Numbered from the stretch's first letter, positions 1 to 5,389 are shown. The stretch is DNA of 6,513 nt from CAITQP01 sp964533145 (GCA_964533145.1 CAZHLG010000023.1:1-6513), one strand, 5' to 3'. Numbers and translations are program-made. The notes: a model not told the origin generated them from the letters alone.

Positions 1-734
1 CTGCCACCATGAAGAAGACCACGCAGAACTACCACCTCATCGCCCTGCGCCGGTTCCTCAAATACCTCATGAAGCGCGGCGTGACATCGCTCTCCCCTGA
101 CCGCATCGAGCTGGCCAAAGTCGCGGCCCGGCACCTTGACCTGATCAGTGTGTCCGAACTCTCGCGCCTCTTGGCTGCGCCGCTCACCGACGCACAAGGC
201 ATCGCGCACCCGGATCCGGACGCGCGAATGCTGCGCGACAAGGCCATACTCGAACTCTTCTTCTCGACAGGCTTGCGCCTCGCCGAGCTCTGCTCGCTCA
301 ACCGAGACCTCGACCTTTCCAAAGACGAATTCTCGATCCGCGGCAAGGGCGAGAAAGTCCGCGTCGTATTCCTTTCCGACGACGCGAAAGGCGCCATCCG
401 CGCATATCTTTCCAAACGCACCGACATGGACGAGCCGCTCTTCGTGCAGTACTCGCGCAACAAAGGCAGCGGCGCGAGCGAAAACTCCCGCCTCTCCCCC
501 CGCTCGATCGAGCGCATGGTCAAAGAGTACGCGGTCAAATCCGGCATCTCGCGCAAAGTCACTCCGCACATCCTGCGCCACAGCTTTGCCACCGACCTGC
601 TGGAGAACGGCGCCGACATCCGCAGCGTGCAAGTCATGCTCGGCCACGCCAACATCCAGACGACGCAGGTGTACACCCACGTGACCGACAAACAGCTCCG
701 CGAGATACACAAAAAATTCCACGGAAAAAAATAA
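1..734 (+). CDS. Xer-type tyrosine recombinase, 5'-truncated by the window edge
   Basis: Site-specific recombinase of the tyrosine (phage integrase/Xer) family, which cuts and rejoins DNA through a covalent 3'-phosphotyrosine. All catalytic residues are present, numbered from the ATG at 9: Arg90 (TGLRLAEL), Lys113 in the GKGEK hairpin, His187 and Arg190 (HILRHSF), His213 (LGH) and the nucleophile Tyr222. Residues 1-47 are only the last part of the N-terminal core-binding domain; the catalytic domain begins near residue 48. Family members are about 290-300 residues, so some 50-60 residues lie upstream. The eight bases before the ATG are open in frame (Ala-Thr), so the ATG at 9 is probably internal Met. 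It ends with TAA directly in a hairpin terminator. Xer proteins resolve chromosome dimers at dif, but integrases share the fold, so XerC/XerD identity is not certain. No mobile-element ends are seen nearby. Confidence 0.93.
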   Translation, partial: ATMKKTTQNYHLIALRRFLKYLMKRGVTSLSPDRIELAKVAARHLDLISVSELSRLLAAPLTDAQGIAHPDPDARMLRDKAILELFFSTGLRLAELCSLNRDLDLSKDEFSIRGKGEKVRVVFLSDDAKGAIRAYLSKRTDMDEPLFVQYSRNKGSGASENSRLSPRSIERMVKEYAVKSGISRKVTPHILRHSFATDLLENGADIRSVQVMLGHANIQTTQVYTHVTDKQLREIHKKFHGKK

Positions 735-764
735 GCCGCACGATCAGCGTGCGGCTTATTTTTT
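726..764. terminator. Bidirectional intrinsic terminator
   Basis: Perfect hairpin with arms 731-742 and 748-759 and a five-base loop. It has a GC core (GCCGCACG) and is flanked by an A-run on the left and a T-run on the right, so either strand gives a stem followed by U residues. It overlaps the stop codon of the recombinase and its tail overlaps the stop codon of the convergent minus-strand gene. Confidence 0.88.
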
Positions 765-1176
765 AGAACAACGTATCCGTGCACTCTTCCGGCGAGAAGA
801 GGATCGACTGTGCCCAGTACACATACAAGGAGATCGCCGAGACCAGACCGAACGCGACAGAAGATTCAAACCTGCCTGAACAGAATACTGCGTTAACCAA
901 TCCCGGAACGAAAAAGACGGCAGCGGTGAGGCTGACTTTGGCCCATTCAAGACGGACGTTGATCACGTAATGCGTTCTCGTGCGGACAACGACAAGCCAG
1001 AACAGGACATACGTCACGATGAGCAAAAGCGGCAAAAACGGCGGAGTGAAATCCGCGGCGGAAATGATCCCGAGAGCGACGAATAATCCTGAAAAAAGCG
1101 AGAGTACAGCCGCTGCCGAGCAGGCTTCCCACAGCGCTTGTTGACGGAACGCGGAGTCGTGTATGACGGTTTTCAT
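763..1176 (-). CDS. Small four-helix integral membrane protein of unknown function
   Basis: Unrecognised 137-residue protein. Four hydrophobic segments fit transmembrane helices at about residues 19-39, 46-64, 80-99 and 105-126. The loop between helices 2 and 3 (VRTRTHYVINVRLEWAK) is rich in Arg/Lys and is probably cytoplasmic. No catalytic motif is visible. The ATG at 1176 has no clear Shine-Dalgarno sequence; an AT-rich stretch with a TACATA-like element lies just upstream. The gene is convergent with the recombinase, with which it shares a terminator, and divergent from the methyltransferase. The membrane character, in a frame free of stops, supports this strand as the real one. It resembles the other small membrane protein at 1964-2374 in size and helix number, but I see no convincing sequence similarity between them. 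Confidence 0.75.
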   Translation of the reverse strand: MKTVIHDSAFRQQALWEACSAAAVLSLFSGLFVALGIISAADFTPPFLPLLLIVTYVLFWLVVVRTRTHYVINVRLEWAKVSLTAAVFFVPGLVNAVFCSGRFESSVAFGLVSAISLYVYWAQSILFSPEECTDTLF

Positions 1177-1243
1177 AAACAGTATGTATTTTTAAAAGGT
1201 GAACGATATGCTTCTGCGCACATGTTTCCACCGCTCGGCAGCT

Positions 1244-1271
1244 TTGTCAACATCGAGCGCGGCGCTATACT
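1244..1271 (+). promoter_or_regulatory. Sigma70-type promoter of the methyltransferase gene
   Basis: The -35 TTGTCA (1244-1249) and -10 TATACT (1266-1271) are separated by 16 bp. The -10 ends only 10 bases before the ATG at 1282, so transcription would start about 3-5 bases before the start codon, giving a nearly leaderless mRNA. This placement helped decide the start of the gene. Confidence 0.6.
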
Positions 1272-1281
1272 GTACCGAGCA

Positions 1282-1929
1282 ATGGCATACGCCGAACAAG
1301 ACACGTTCTTCGCGCGGGCATACCGCACCGGCTCCGACAGCTGGACGCACACGCCATGGAACCGCCGTCCGCTCGAGCTGGCATTCTTCCTGCCGAAAGG
1401 GTCGATCATACTCGACATCGGCACCGGCCGCGGCCGGCTACTGCTCGACTACGCCAAGCTCGGCTTCCGCGCCATCGGCATCGAAAACAACCCCGAACTG
1501 GTCAAAAAAGGCAACGCCGACATAAAATCCCACGGACTCGAAAAAGACCTGCGCTTCATGGAAGGCACGGCGCTCGATATTCCCCTTGCCGACGCATGCT
1601 TCGATGCCGTTTCGGACATCGGCCTCTTGCACCACATCGCTCCGGCAGACTATGCGACATACGCAGCCGAGATCGCCCGCGTACTCAAACCAGGAGGCCT
1701 CGCATATATCGTCGCACTCTCAAAAGACACGCCGCAGCACCTCTCGTGGCGCCCGAACGCAAGCGAGACCAGCGATTACGAGCAGGAGGGCGTGCAGTAT
1801 CACTTCTTCTCCGACGACGAGCTCCGGCATATGTTCGGGGATCGGTTCGACGTACGGACCATCGACCACGACGCACCTTACGGCCCGCTCGGAACGACCT
1901 TTGCGGTCTGCATACTGAAGAAAAAATAA
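1282..1929 (+). CDS. Class I SAM-dependent methyltransferase
   Basis: A 215-residue protein with the Rossmann-type methyltransferase fold. Motif I is LDIGTGRG (44-51, SAM binding). The acidic end of strand 2 is Glu68 in IGIEN. An Asp at 99 (GTALDIP) is placed to contact the adenine, strand 4 is FDAVSDIGLLHHI (107-119), and RVLKPGGLAYIV (133-144) is the usual post-motif III segment. The substrate cannot be read from sequence. The LLHHI element and the general layout resemble the Methyltransf_11/25 small-molecule type more than DNA methyltransferases, and no NPPY or PC motif is present. The frame is open further upstream (TTG 1138, ATG 1222), but the TTGTCA/TATACT promoter lies inside that extension, so I chose the ATG at 1282. 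No Shine-Dalgarno sequence is visible. The TAA stop runs straight into a terminator. Confidence 0.9.
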   Translation: MAYAEQDTFFARAYRTGSDSWTHTPWNRRPLELAFFLPKGSIILDIGTGRGRLLLDYAKLGFRAIGIENNPELVKKGNADIKSHGLEKDLRFMEGTALDIPLADACFDAVSDIGLLHHIAPADYATYAAEIARVLKPGGLAYIVALSKDTPQHLSWRPNASETSDYEQEGVQYHFFSDDELRHMFGDRFDVRTIDHDAPYGPLGTTFAVCILKKK

Positions 1930-1951
1930 AACCCCGAGTCTCGGGGTTTTA
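1927..1951. terminator. Bidirectional intrinsic terminator
   Basis: Ten-base-pair hairpin with arms AAAACCCCGA and TCGGGGTTTT and a three-base loop. On the minus strand it is followed by a T-rich run (complement of the A-rich end of the methyltransferase gene). It serves the methyltransferase and the convergent membrane-protein gene ending at 1964. Confidence 0.88.
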
Positions 1952-1963
1952 TGTGGCCAGTCT

Positions 1964-2374
1964 TCAGCGGCGGTCTTCGCTTCCGTGCTGCACGGATTTT
2001 TTCGTCATCAGGATCGATGCGATCCAGAGGACACACAAGGTGGTCAGCGAAGAAAGTGCGAGCATCGTCGCGATATCGAGCCCAACGACGTGCGGTGGAA
2101 CACAAGTGAACGGTATCATGAAAACGATGCATATCCCTCCGAGCCGCTTGTATTCAACATCGGGATACACGACTCTATCACCACGCGGAACAAGGATAAA
2201 AAACAGGAACACAACGGCCATCAGCATGGCAGTACGCATGGCGACAGTGCGGTACGTAGAAATAGGCAACGGGAACCAATCAGGGAAAACGGCGTATGCA
2301 AAGATGCATACAAGCCACGCCACAGACAATGCCAGCAGCGCTTTTTTTACGGCAATCAAACGATGGAATCTCAT
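1964..2374 (-). CDS. Small four-helix integral membrane protein of unknown function
   Basis: Unrecognised 136-residue protein starting MRFHRLIAVKKALL. Hydrophobic segments fit helices at about residues 10-31, 45-64, 77-96 and 102-123. The N-terminus is basic, and the C-terminus (TKKSVQHGSEDRR) is charged and probably cytoplasmic. There is no recognisable active-site motif or signal-peptidase site. The gene has its own near-consensus promoter (2409-2437) leaving a leader of about 27 bases, but no clear Shine-Dalgarno sequence. It ends with TGA just after the terminator shared with the methyltransferase. It is divergent from the exonuclease III gene. It could be a small sensor or transporter-accessory protein, but nothing in the sequence shows that. 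Confidence 0.75.
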   Translation of the reverse strand: MRFHRLIAVKKALLALSVAWLVCIFAYAVFPDWFPLPISTYRTVAMRTAMLMAVVFLFFILVPRGDRVVYPDVEYKRLGGICIVFMIPFTCVPPHVVGLDIATMLALSSLTTLCVLWIASILMTKKSVQHGSEDRR

Positions 2375-2408
2375 ACGGAGAAATTTTTAATGTGATTTTG
2401 TTTCCGGC

Positions 2409-2437
2409 ATTCTACGGACCGCATGCGCTTATGTCAA
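2409..2437 (-). promoter_or_regulatory. Near-consensus sigma70-type promoter (leftward)
   Basis: Read on the minus strand, a perfect -35 TTGACA (2432-2437) is separated by 17 bp from -10 TAGAAT (2409-2414), 11 of 12 bases matching consensus. The expected start is near 2402, giving a leader of about 27 bases before the ATG at 2374. It is the best -35/-10 pair in the window. Confidence 0.7.
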
Positions 2438-2475
2438 TGAACACGCAATGCACTGTCGAAGCAGTCCTTTTCTGC

Positions 2476-2489
2476 TATAGTGCAAGGAG
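2476..2489 (+). promoter_or_regulatory. -10 element and overlapping Shine-Dalgarno of the exonuclease III gene
   Basis: TATAGT (2476-2481) is a good -10, while the -35 is weak (CTGTCG, 2453-2458, 17 bp away). AAGGAG (2484-2489) is the only clear Shine-Dalgarno sequence in the window and lies two bases before the ATG at 2492. The -10 ends 10 bases before the ATG, so a transcript from this promoter would start inside the AAGGAG. Confidence 0.45.
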
Positions 2490-2491
2490 CG

Positions 2492-3265
2492 ATGAAAATC
2501 CTCTCCTGGAACACGAACGGCTTGCGTGCGACGCTCCGCGACGACAAATTTTTTCCGCTGCTCCAGCGCGAGCAGCCCGATATCCTGGCCTTGCAGGAAA
2601 CAAAGTGCGATCCGTCCCAGCTTCCGGACGAGGCCGTGCATGTACCCGGCTATCATTCGTATTTTGCCGTCTCGACATACAAAAAAGGCTACAGCGGCGT
2701 GGCCGTATACACGAAGGACGAGCCTGTCTCCGTCGAGTACGGCCTCGGCATCCCCCGCTTCGACGAACAGGGCCGAACGCTCATTCTCCATTTCAAGGAC
2801 TTCATCTTCATCAACTGCTATTTTCCGAACGGCGGCGGCGGTCCGGACAAGCTCAAGTACAAGATGGATTTCTACGACGCGTTCCTCGAAAAAGCCGCCG
2901 AACTCGCCCGGCAGGCGCCGCTCCTCGTGACCGGCGACGTGAATGTGGCGCATGAGGAGATCGACCTGGCGCGCCCCAAAGAAAACAAGGCTCACGTCGG
3001 TTTCTTGCCCGAAGAGCGCGCTTGGATGGACGAATTCCTCGCACAAGGCTTCGTCGACGTGTTCCGGCATTTATTTCCGGCAAAAGAAGGTGCCTATACG
3101 TACTGGGATCAGTTCACGCATGCGCGTGACCGGAACGTTGGCTGGCGCATCGACTATTTTCTCGCGAGCACGACGCTCATGCCGCGAGTACGCGCAACCG
3201 CGATACTCGACGACTGGTACGGAAGCGACCATTGCCCTATCTCGATCACGCTCAAAGACGCTTGA
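2492..3265 (+). CDS. xth: Exodeoxyribonuclease III / AP endonuclease
   Basis: A 257-residue enzyme of the exonuclease III (ExoA/Xth/APE1) family. The family incises DNA 5' to abasic sites and removes 3'-blocking groups in base-excision repair, and degrades duplex DNA 3' to 5'. Visible motifs are WNTNGLRA with Asn7, LALQETK with Glu36 (metal ligand), NCYFPNG with Tyr110, GDVNVAH with Asp149 and Asn151, WRIDYF with Asp221, and the terminal GSDHCPI with Asp246 and the catalytic His247. The length matches bacterial family members (about 250-270), so the gene is complete. The ATG at 2492 was chosen over an in-frame GTG at 2480 because it begins at the conserved MKILSWN and follows AAGGAG. It is a single gene, convergent with cca across a gap of about 200 bases ending in a terminator. 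Confidence 0.96.
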   Translation: MKILSWNTNGLRATLRDDKFFPLLQREQPDILALQETKCDPSQLPDEAVHVPGYHSYFAVSTYKKGYSGVAVYTKDEPVSVEYGLGIPRFDEQGRTLILHFKDFIFINCYFPNGGGGPDKLKYKMDFYDAFLEKAAELARQAPLLVTGDVNVAHEEIDLARPKENKAHVGFLPEERAWMDEFLAQGFVDVFRHLFPAKEGAYTYWDQFTHARDRNVGWRIDYFLASTTLMPRVRATAILDDWYGSDHCPISITLKDA

Positions 3266-3323
3266 CCGCACGACAGCACGGCGGTATGGTGTGTTTGAGA
3301 CAGAGTATATTGTGTAACGTAAA

Positions 3324-3464
3324 TTGAATGCGTATGTGGTTTGGAGTATGCTTGTTCCCCGCCAAGATTCTTTTTGGCAGCAAAATCCGCCGAAAGAAGC
3401 GGAAACAGTAGATCGTACCGCAAACCCTATCAAGGCAAAAGCCCGCCGTACGGCGGGCTTTTTT
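3324..3464 (+). ncRNA. Possible small RNA transcription unit between xth and cca (weak candidate)
   Basis: The 204-base gap after xth holds no convincing gene. It does contain a promoter-like pair TTGAAT (3324-3329), 17 bp, TATGCT (3347-3352) and, about 105 bases after the expected start near 3359, a strong terminator. Between them are two small hairpins (GCCAA/TTGGC around 3362-3379 and CCGC/GCGG around 3388-3403). It matches no RNA family I recognise; it is not tRNA, SRP RNA, 6S or RNase P in appearance. It may simply be the xth 3' untranslated region. Confidence 0.15.
3437..3464. terminator. Bidirectional intrinsic terminator between xth and cca
   Basis: Strong hairpin with arms AAAAGCCCGCC and GGCGGGCTTTT around a GTAC tetraloop, followed on the plus strand by further T residues. 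The minus-strand side gives four U residues within the stem end. It lies six bases beyond the cca stop. Confidence 0.88.
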
Positions 3465-3469
3465 CATGC

Positions 3470-5041
3470 CTACACTCCGTGTTTCCGGTGAAGCCTGAGC
3501 ACCTCCTCTTCTTCGGCCGCTTCTTTGGCCTCTTTGGCTTTCTCGCCGAAAGTGCGCAAATCAGCATCGGAAAGCTGCTCGAGCTCCCCTACCCGCACAT
3601 CCAAGTATGCGCGGGTGTTTTTCGCGGGGTCATCGAGCACCTCCTCAAGCAAGGCGTGGAGGATCCAGCCCATGCGCGGGCCTGGCTTCATGCCGAGTTC
3701 GTTCATGAGAATGCCTCCATCGACGGCAAGCTGCCCGACGGAGATCGGATCGCGCAGCACTTCCTCGATCATGGCGTGATACTTGCGCAGACGGTACGGA
3801 GCCTCCTTTTTCTTCATGCCGACACGGTCGCACTCACGCACTTCCATGAGCGTCCAGATGTTTTCCTTGCCCACCTTGGCCACGACGCGCCGCACCGCGC
3901 TGAGCGTAATGGCTTCGGTGTCGGAAAAGAACATGTGCTGGCGGACAAGCCGAGCGACCATGTCTGCGGTCTTACGCGGGAATTTCATGCGATCCATGAT
4001 TTTGACGGCCATCTTCGCACCGACCACCTCATGGCCATAGAACGTATACTTCCCTTTTCCTCCGGCTTTGGTGCCATCCCAGCGACGGGTCCGCGGCTTG
4101 CCGATATCGTGAAAGAGCGCAGCCAGACGGACTTCGAGCGGCCAGCCTTTTTCAGCCGCATGCTGCAACGCGTGGAGCAAATGCTCGTATACATCATATA
4201 TGTGCTCGCCCTTCTGTTCGCACCCGATCCCCTCCTCGAGCTCCGGAATAATATGCTTGAGCAGGCCGAATTTCTGAAGCATACCGACCCCGACAGCTGG
4301 CTCCGGAGACATGATGATCTTTTCGAATTCGTCACGGACGCGTTCAGCCGATACTTTTGCGATCAGATCGGCATGCCGAATGACGGCTTCCATGGTTTCA
4401 TGCGATATCGAAAAGCCGAGCTGAACGGCAAAACGGACCGCTCGAAGCATTCTCAAGGCGTCTTCCGTTAGACGTTCGGACGGATTTCCTACTGTCCGTA
4501 TGATTTTGTCTTTTAAATCTTCTTGTCCTTTATAAAGGTCAATCAGACAATCCTGCCCAAAAGCCATAGCATTTACGGTAAAATCTCGGCGCATGAGGTC
4601 TTCCTCGACACGCTTACTGAAACGAACCTCGTCAGGATGCCGATGATCTGAGTACGTGCTCTCTGTACGATATGGCGTAACCTCAACAATAATGTTTTCA
4701 TCCTGGGTTACATGTGTAACATTTTCTGATGTTTCACGTGAAACATCCTTGTCTGTTACATGTGTAACGCTATCATCAACCACTATGGCGCCTTTTTCAA
4801 AAACAACGGCCACGGTACCGAACGTATTCTCATATACTGTTTTTCCAAACAAGGGAATAATCTCCTCCGGTGTGGCATTTGTAGTAACATCCCAGTCCTT
4901 TGGCTCTCGGCCGATCAAAAGGTCCCGGACACAGCCGCCTACAATATATGCCTCAAAACCAGCACCTTCGAGGGTTTTTGTTACATGTGTAACATACCAG
5001 GGGATACGAGCCGAACTGATAGCACTTTCTGTCTGTTTCAT
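3470..5041 (-). CDS. cca: CCA-adding enzyme (tRNA nucleotidyltransferase) with HD domain
   Basis: A 523-residue class II tRNA nucleotidyltransferase, which adds or repairs the 3' CCA of tRNAs. Domain order: head with GG (35-36) and the metal-binding DWD (49-51); VEVTPYRTES (119-128); RRDFTVNAMA (151-160); LTEDALRMLRAVRF (191-204) of the nucleotide-selecting neck; a body up to about 275; an HD phosphohydrolase-type domain (His287, HDIGK at 311-315); and a C-terminal region (434-476). A charged tail (500-516) is probably helical. Residues 84-116 look like an insertion between strands of the head domain and carry VTHVT, VSRET and VTHVT, encoded by the parS cluster. VTHVT occurs again at 17-21. 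The 5' third of the gene is much more AT-rich than the rest (line-scale GC about 33-50% versus about 65%). It follows tRNA-Arg, which has no encoded CCA. No Shine-Dalgarno sequence is visible. Confidence 0.95.
   Translation of the reverse strand: MKQTESAISSARIPWYVTHVTKTLEGAGFEAYIVGGCVRDLLIGREPKDWDVTTNATPEEIIPLFGKTVYENTFGTVAVVFEKGAIVVDDSVTHVTDKDVSRETSENVTHVTQDENIIVEVTPYRTESTYSDHRHPDEVRFSKRVEEDLMRRDFTVNAMAFGQDCLIDLYKGQEDLKDKIIRTVGNPSERLTEDALRMLRAVRFAVQLGFSISHETMEAVIRHADLIAKVSAERVRDEFEKIIMSPEPAVGVGMLQKFGLLKHIIPELEEGIGCEQKGEHIYDVYEHLLHALQHAAEKGWPLEVRLAALFHDIGKPRTRRWDGTKAGGKGKYTFYGHEVVGAKMAVKIMDRMKFPRKTADMVARLVRQHMFFSDTEAITLSAVRRVVAKVGKENIWTLMEVRECDRVGMKKKEAPYRLRKYHAMIEEVLRDPISVGQLAVDGGILMNELGMKPGPRMGWILHALLEEVLDDPAKNTRAYLDVRVGELEQLSDADLRTFGEKAKEAKEAAEEEEVLRLHRKHGV
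4707..4720. repeat. parS-like 14-mer, copy 1 (GTTACATGTGTAAC)
   Basis: Imperfect palindrome GTTACA-TG-TGTAAC, identical at all 14 bases to the copies at 4755-4768 and 4980-4993. It encodes VTHVT (residues 108-112 of Cca) on the minus strand. Its centre is exactly 24 bp from the parS centre. It matches the parS core GTTTCACGTGAAAC at 11 of 14 positions, with the two outer changes (T to A, A to T) symmetric about the dyad. Confidence 0.75.
4728..4747. promoter_or_regulatory. parS: parS centromere site (ParB/Spo0J binding)
   Basis: A perfect 20-bp palindrome whose central 16 bases (4730-4745) are TGTTTCACGTGAAACA, the exact parS consensus established for Bacillus subtilis Spo0J and conserved across most bacterial phyla. 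ParB loads here as a CTP-dependent clamp, spreads and recruits SMC; parS sites usually cluster near the replication origin. Here it lies inside cca and encodes VSRET (residues 100-104). It is flanked symmetrically by two parS-like 14-mers, and DnaA boxes lie about 650 bp away. The site identity rests on an exact 16/16 match; ParB itself is not in the window. Confidence 0.9.
4755..4768. repeat. parS-like 14-mer, copy 2 (GTTACATGTGTAAC)
   Basis: Exact copy of the 14-mer at 4707-4720 in the same orientation, with its centre 24 bp on the other side of parS. It encodes VTHVT at residues 92-96 of Cca. The same codons are used as in the other copies although synonymous choices were available, which points to constraint at the DNA level. 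Confidence 0.75.
4980..4993. repeat. parS-like 14-mer, copy 3 (GTTACATGTGTAAC)
   Basis: Third exact copy in the same orientation, encoding VTHVT at residues 17-21 of Cca, just before the nucleotidyltransferase head domain. Extended by one base each side it reads TGTTACATGTGTAACA, matching the 16-bp parS at 13 of 16 positions. Confidence 0.75.
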
Positions 5042-5049
5042 ATGAAACT
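5034..5049. promoter_or_regulatory. Near-parS palindrome centred on the cca start codon
   Basis: TGTTTCATATGAAACT matches parS at 13 of 16 positions; the 14-bp core GTTTCATATGAAAC is a perfect palindrome differing from parS only at the central CG, which is TA. The dyad centre falls at the first base of the cca ATG. It may be a weaker ParB site, a relic, or an operator able to cover the start codon. Confidence 0.5.
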
Positions 5050-5055
5050 AATCGG

Positions 5056-5127
5056 TGCGCCCGCCAGGATTCGAACCTAGAATAACTGTTTCGAAGACAG
5101 TCGTGATATCCATTTCACTACGGGCGC
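5056..5127 (-). tRNA. tRNA-Arg (anticodon UCG)
   Basis: A 72-base cloverleaf on the minus strand. The acceptor GCGCCCG pairs with CGGGCGC, with discriminator A. The D stem is GTGA/TCAC, the anticodon stem ACTGT/ACAGT with loop CTTCGAA (anticodon TCG, reading CGA and probably other CGN codons), a four-base variable loop, and T stem CTAGG/CCTGG with loop TTCGAAT. No CCA is encoded (ACC-G follows), so the 3' end must be added by the CCA enzyme whose gene starts 14 bases downstream, almost certainly in the same transcript. Confidence 0.95.
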
Positions 5128-5154
5128 GTCGTTATTATTGTGTTAATGTACACA

Positions 5155-5182
5155 ACTATACCTCATTTTAGTCAATAATCAA
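5155..5182 (-). promoter_or_regulatory. Promoter of the tRNA-Arg/cca unit
   Basis: On the minus strand, -35 TTGATT (5177-5182), 16 bp, -10 TATAGT (5155-5160). The -10 ends 28 bases before the tRNA. Between it and the tRNA is an inverted repeat TTGTGT/ACACAA (5138-5143 and 5150-5155) with a six-base centre, a possible operator or start-region structure. Confidence 0.5.
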
Positions 5183-5214
5183 AGGATATTACGCAGTTTG
5201 AGTCGATAGGGGAA

Positions 5215-5242
5215 TTGCAAATTATATAAAAAGGAGTAGAAT
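5215..5242 (+). promoter_or_regulatory. Promoter of tRNA-Gly
   Basis: TTGCAA (5215-5220), 16 bp, TAGAAT (5237-5242). The spacer is extremely AT-rich (ATTATATAAAA). A short stem GCGC-GCAA-GCGC (5257-5268) lies in the expected 5' leader ahead of the tRNA. Confidence 0.5.
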
Positions 5243-5273
5243 AGTTCTGTTCTTAAGCGCGCAAGCGCAAAGA

Positions 5274-5344
5274 GCGGTCATGGTTTAGTGGTAGAATGCG
5301 TCCTTGCCAAGGACGAGACGGGAGTTCGATTCTCCCTGGCCGCA
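5274..5344 (+). tRNA. tRNA-Gly (anticodon GCC)
   Basis: A 71-base cloverleaf. The acceptor GCGGTCA pairs with TGGCCGC (one G-U), with discriminator A. The D arm is GTTT/GAAT with GG in its loop, the anticodon stem CGTCC/GGACG with loop TTGCCAA (anticodon GCC), and the T arm GGGAG/CTCCC with loop TTCGATT. The 3' CCA is not encoded (CAG follows the discriminator). It is divergent from tRNA-Arg. Confidence 0.96.
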
Positions 5345-5389
5345 CAGAACGTGCTCTCATAAGACATTCCACGGCATCAATAGGTAACC

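Noticed and set aside
9..11. ATG at 9 as the true start of a complete recombinase
   Set aside because: The core-binding domain would be mostly missing and the frame is open to the window edge, so truncation by the window is the simpler reading.
29..784. 251-codon minus-strand frame opposite the recombinase
   Set aside because: It is antisense to a gene with all six catalytic residues intact and reads through the terminator hairpin.
1138..1281. Upstream extension of the methyltransferase (TTG 1138 or ATG 1222)
   Set aside because: It would overlap the start of the divergent gene (TTG) and place the TTGTCA/TATACT promoter inside the coding sequence; homologous folds do not need the extra residues.
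1356..2390. 344-codon plus-strand frame across the methyltransferase and the following membrane-protein gene
   Set aside because: It overlaps the methyltransferase motifs in another frame, runs through the terminator at 1927-1951 and gives a low-complexity Arg-rich product.
2480..2491. GTG at 2480 as xth start
   Set aside because: It overlaps the -10 element and adds four non-conserved residues before MKILSWN; AAGGAG points to the ATG at 2492.
1964..3265. UGA recoded as glycine (as in some Patescibacteria)
   Set aside because: TGA ends the gene at 1964 and xth at 3265 at natural protein ends, and no gene has internal TGA.
3305..3318. GTATATTGTGTAAC as a fourth copy of the parS-like 14-mer
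   Set aside because: Only 10 of 14 match, all in one half-site, with no dyad symmetry.
3341..4471. Long open frame (376 codons) on the plus strand opposite cca
   Set aside because: It is the complement of a strongly conserved enzyme with GC-rich third positions; its product has no domain and no start signal, and it runs through the terminator at 3437-3464.
5157..5256. DnaA-trio (TAG-repeat) unwinding element near tRNA-Gly
   Set aside because: Only isolated TAG triplets (GTAGAATAG around 5236-5244) are present, with no run of consecutive trios; the bases are better explained as the tRNA-Gly -10 region.
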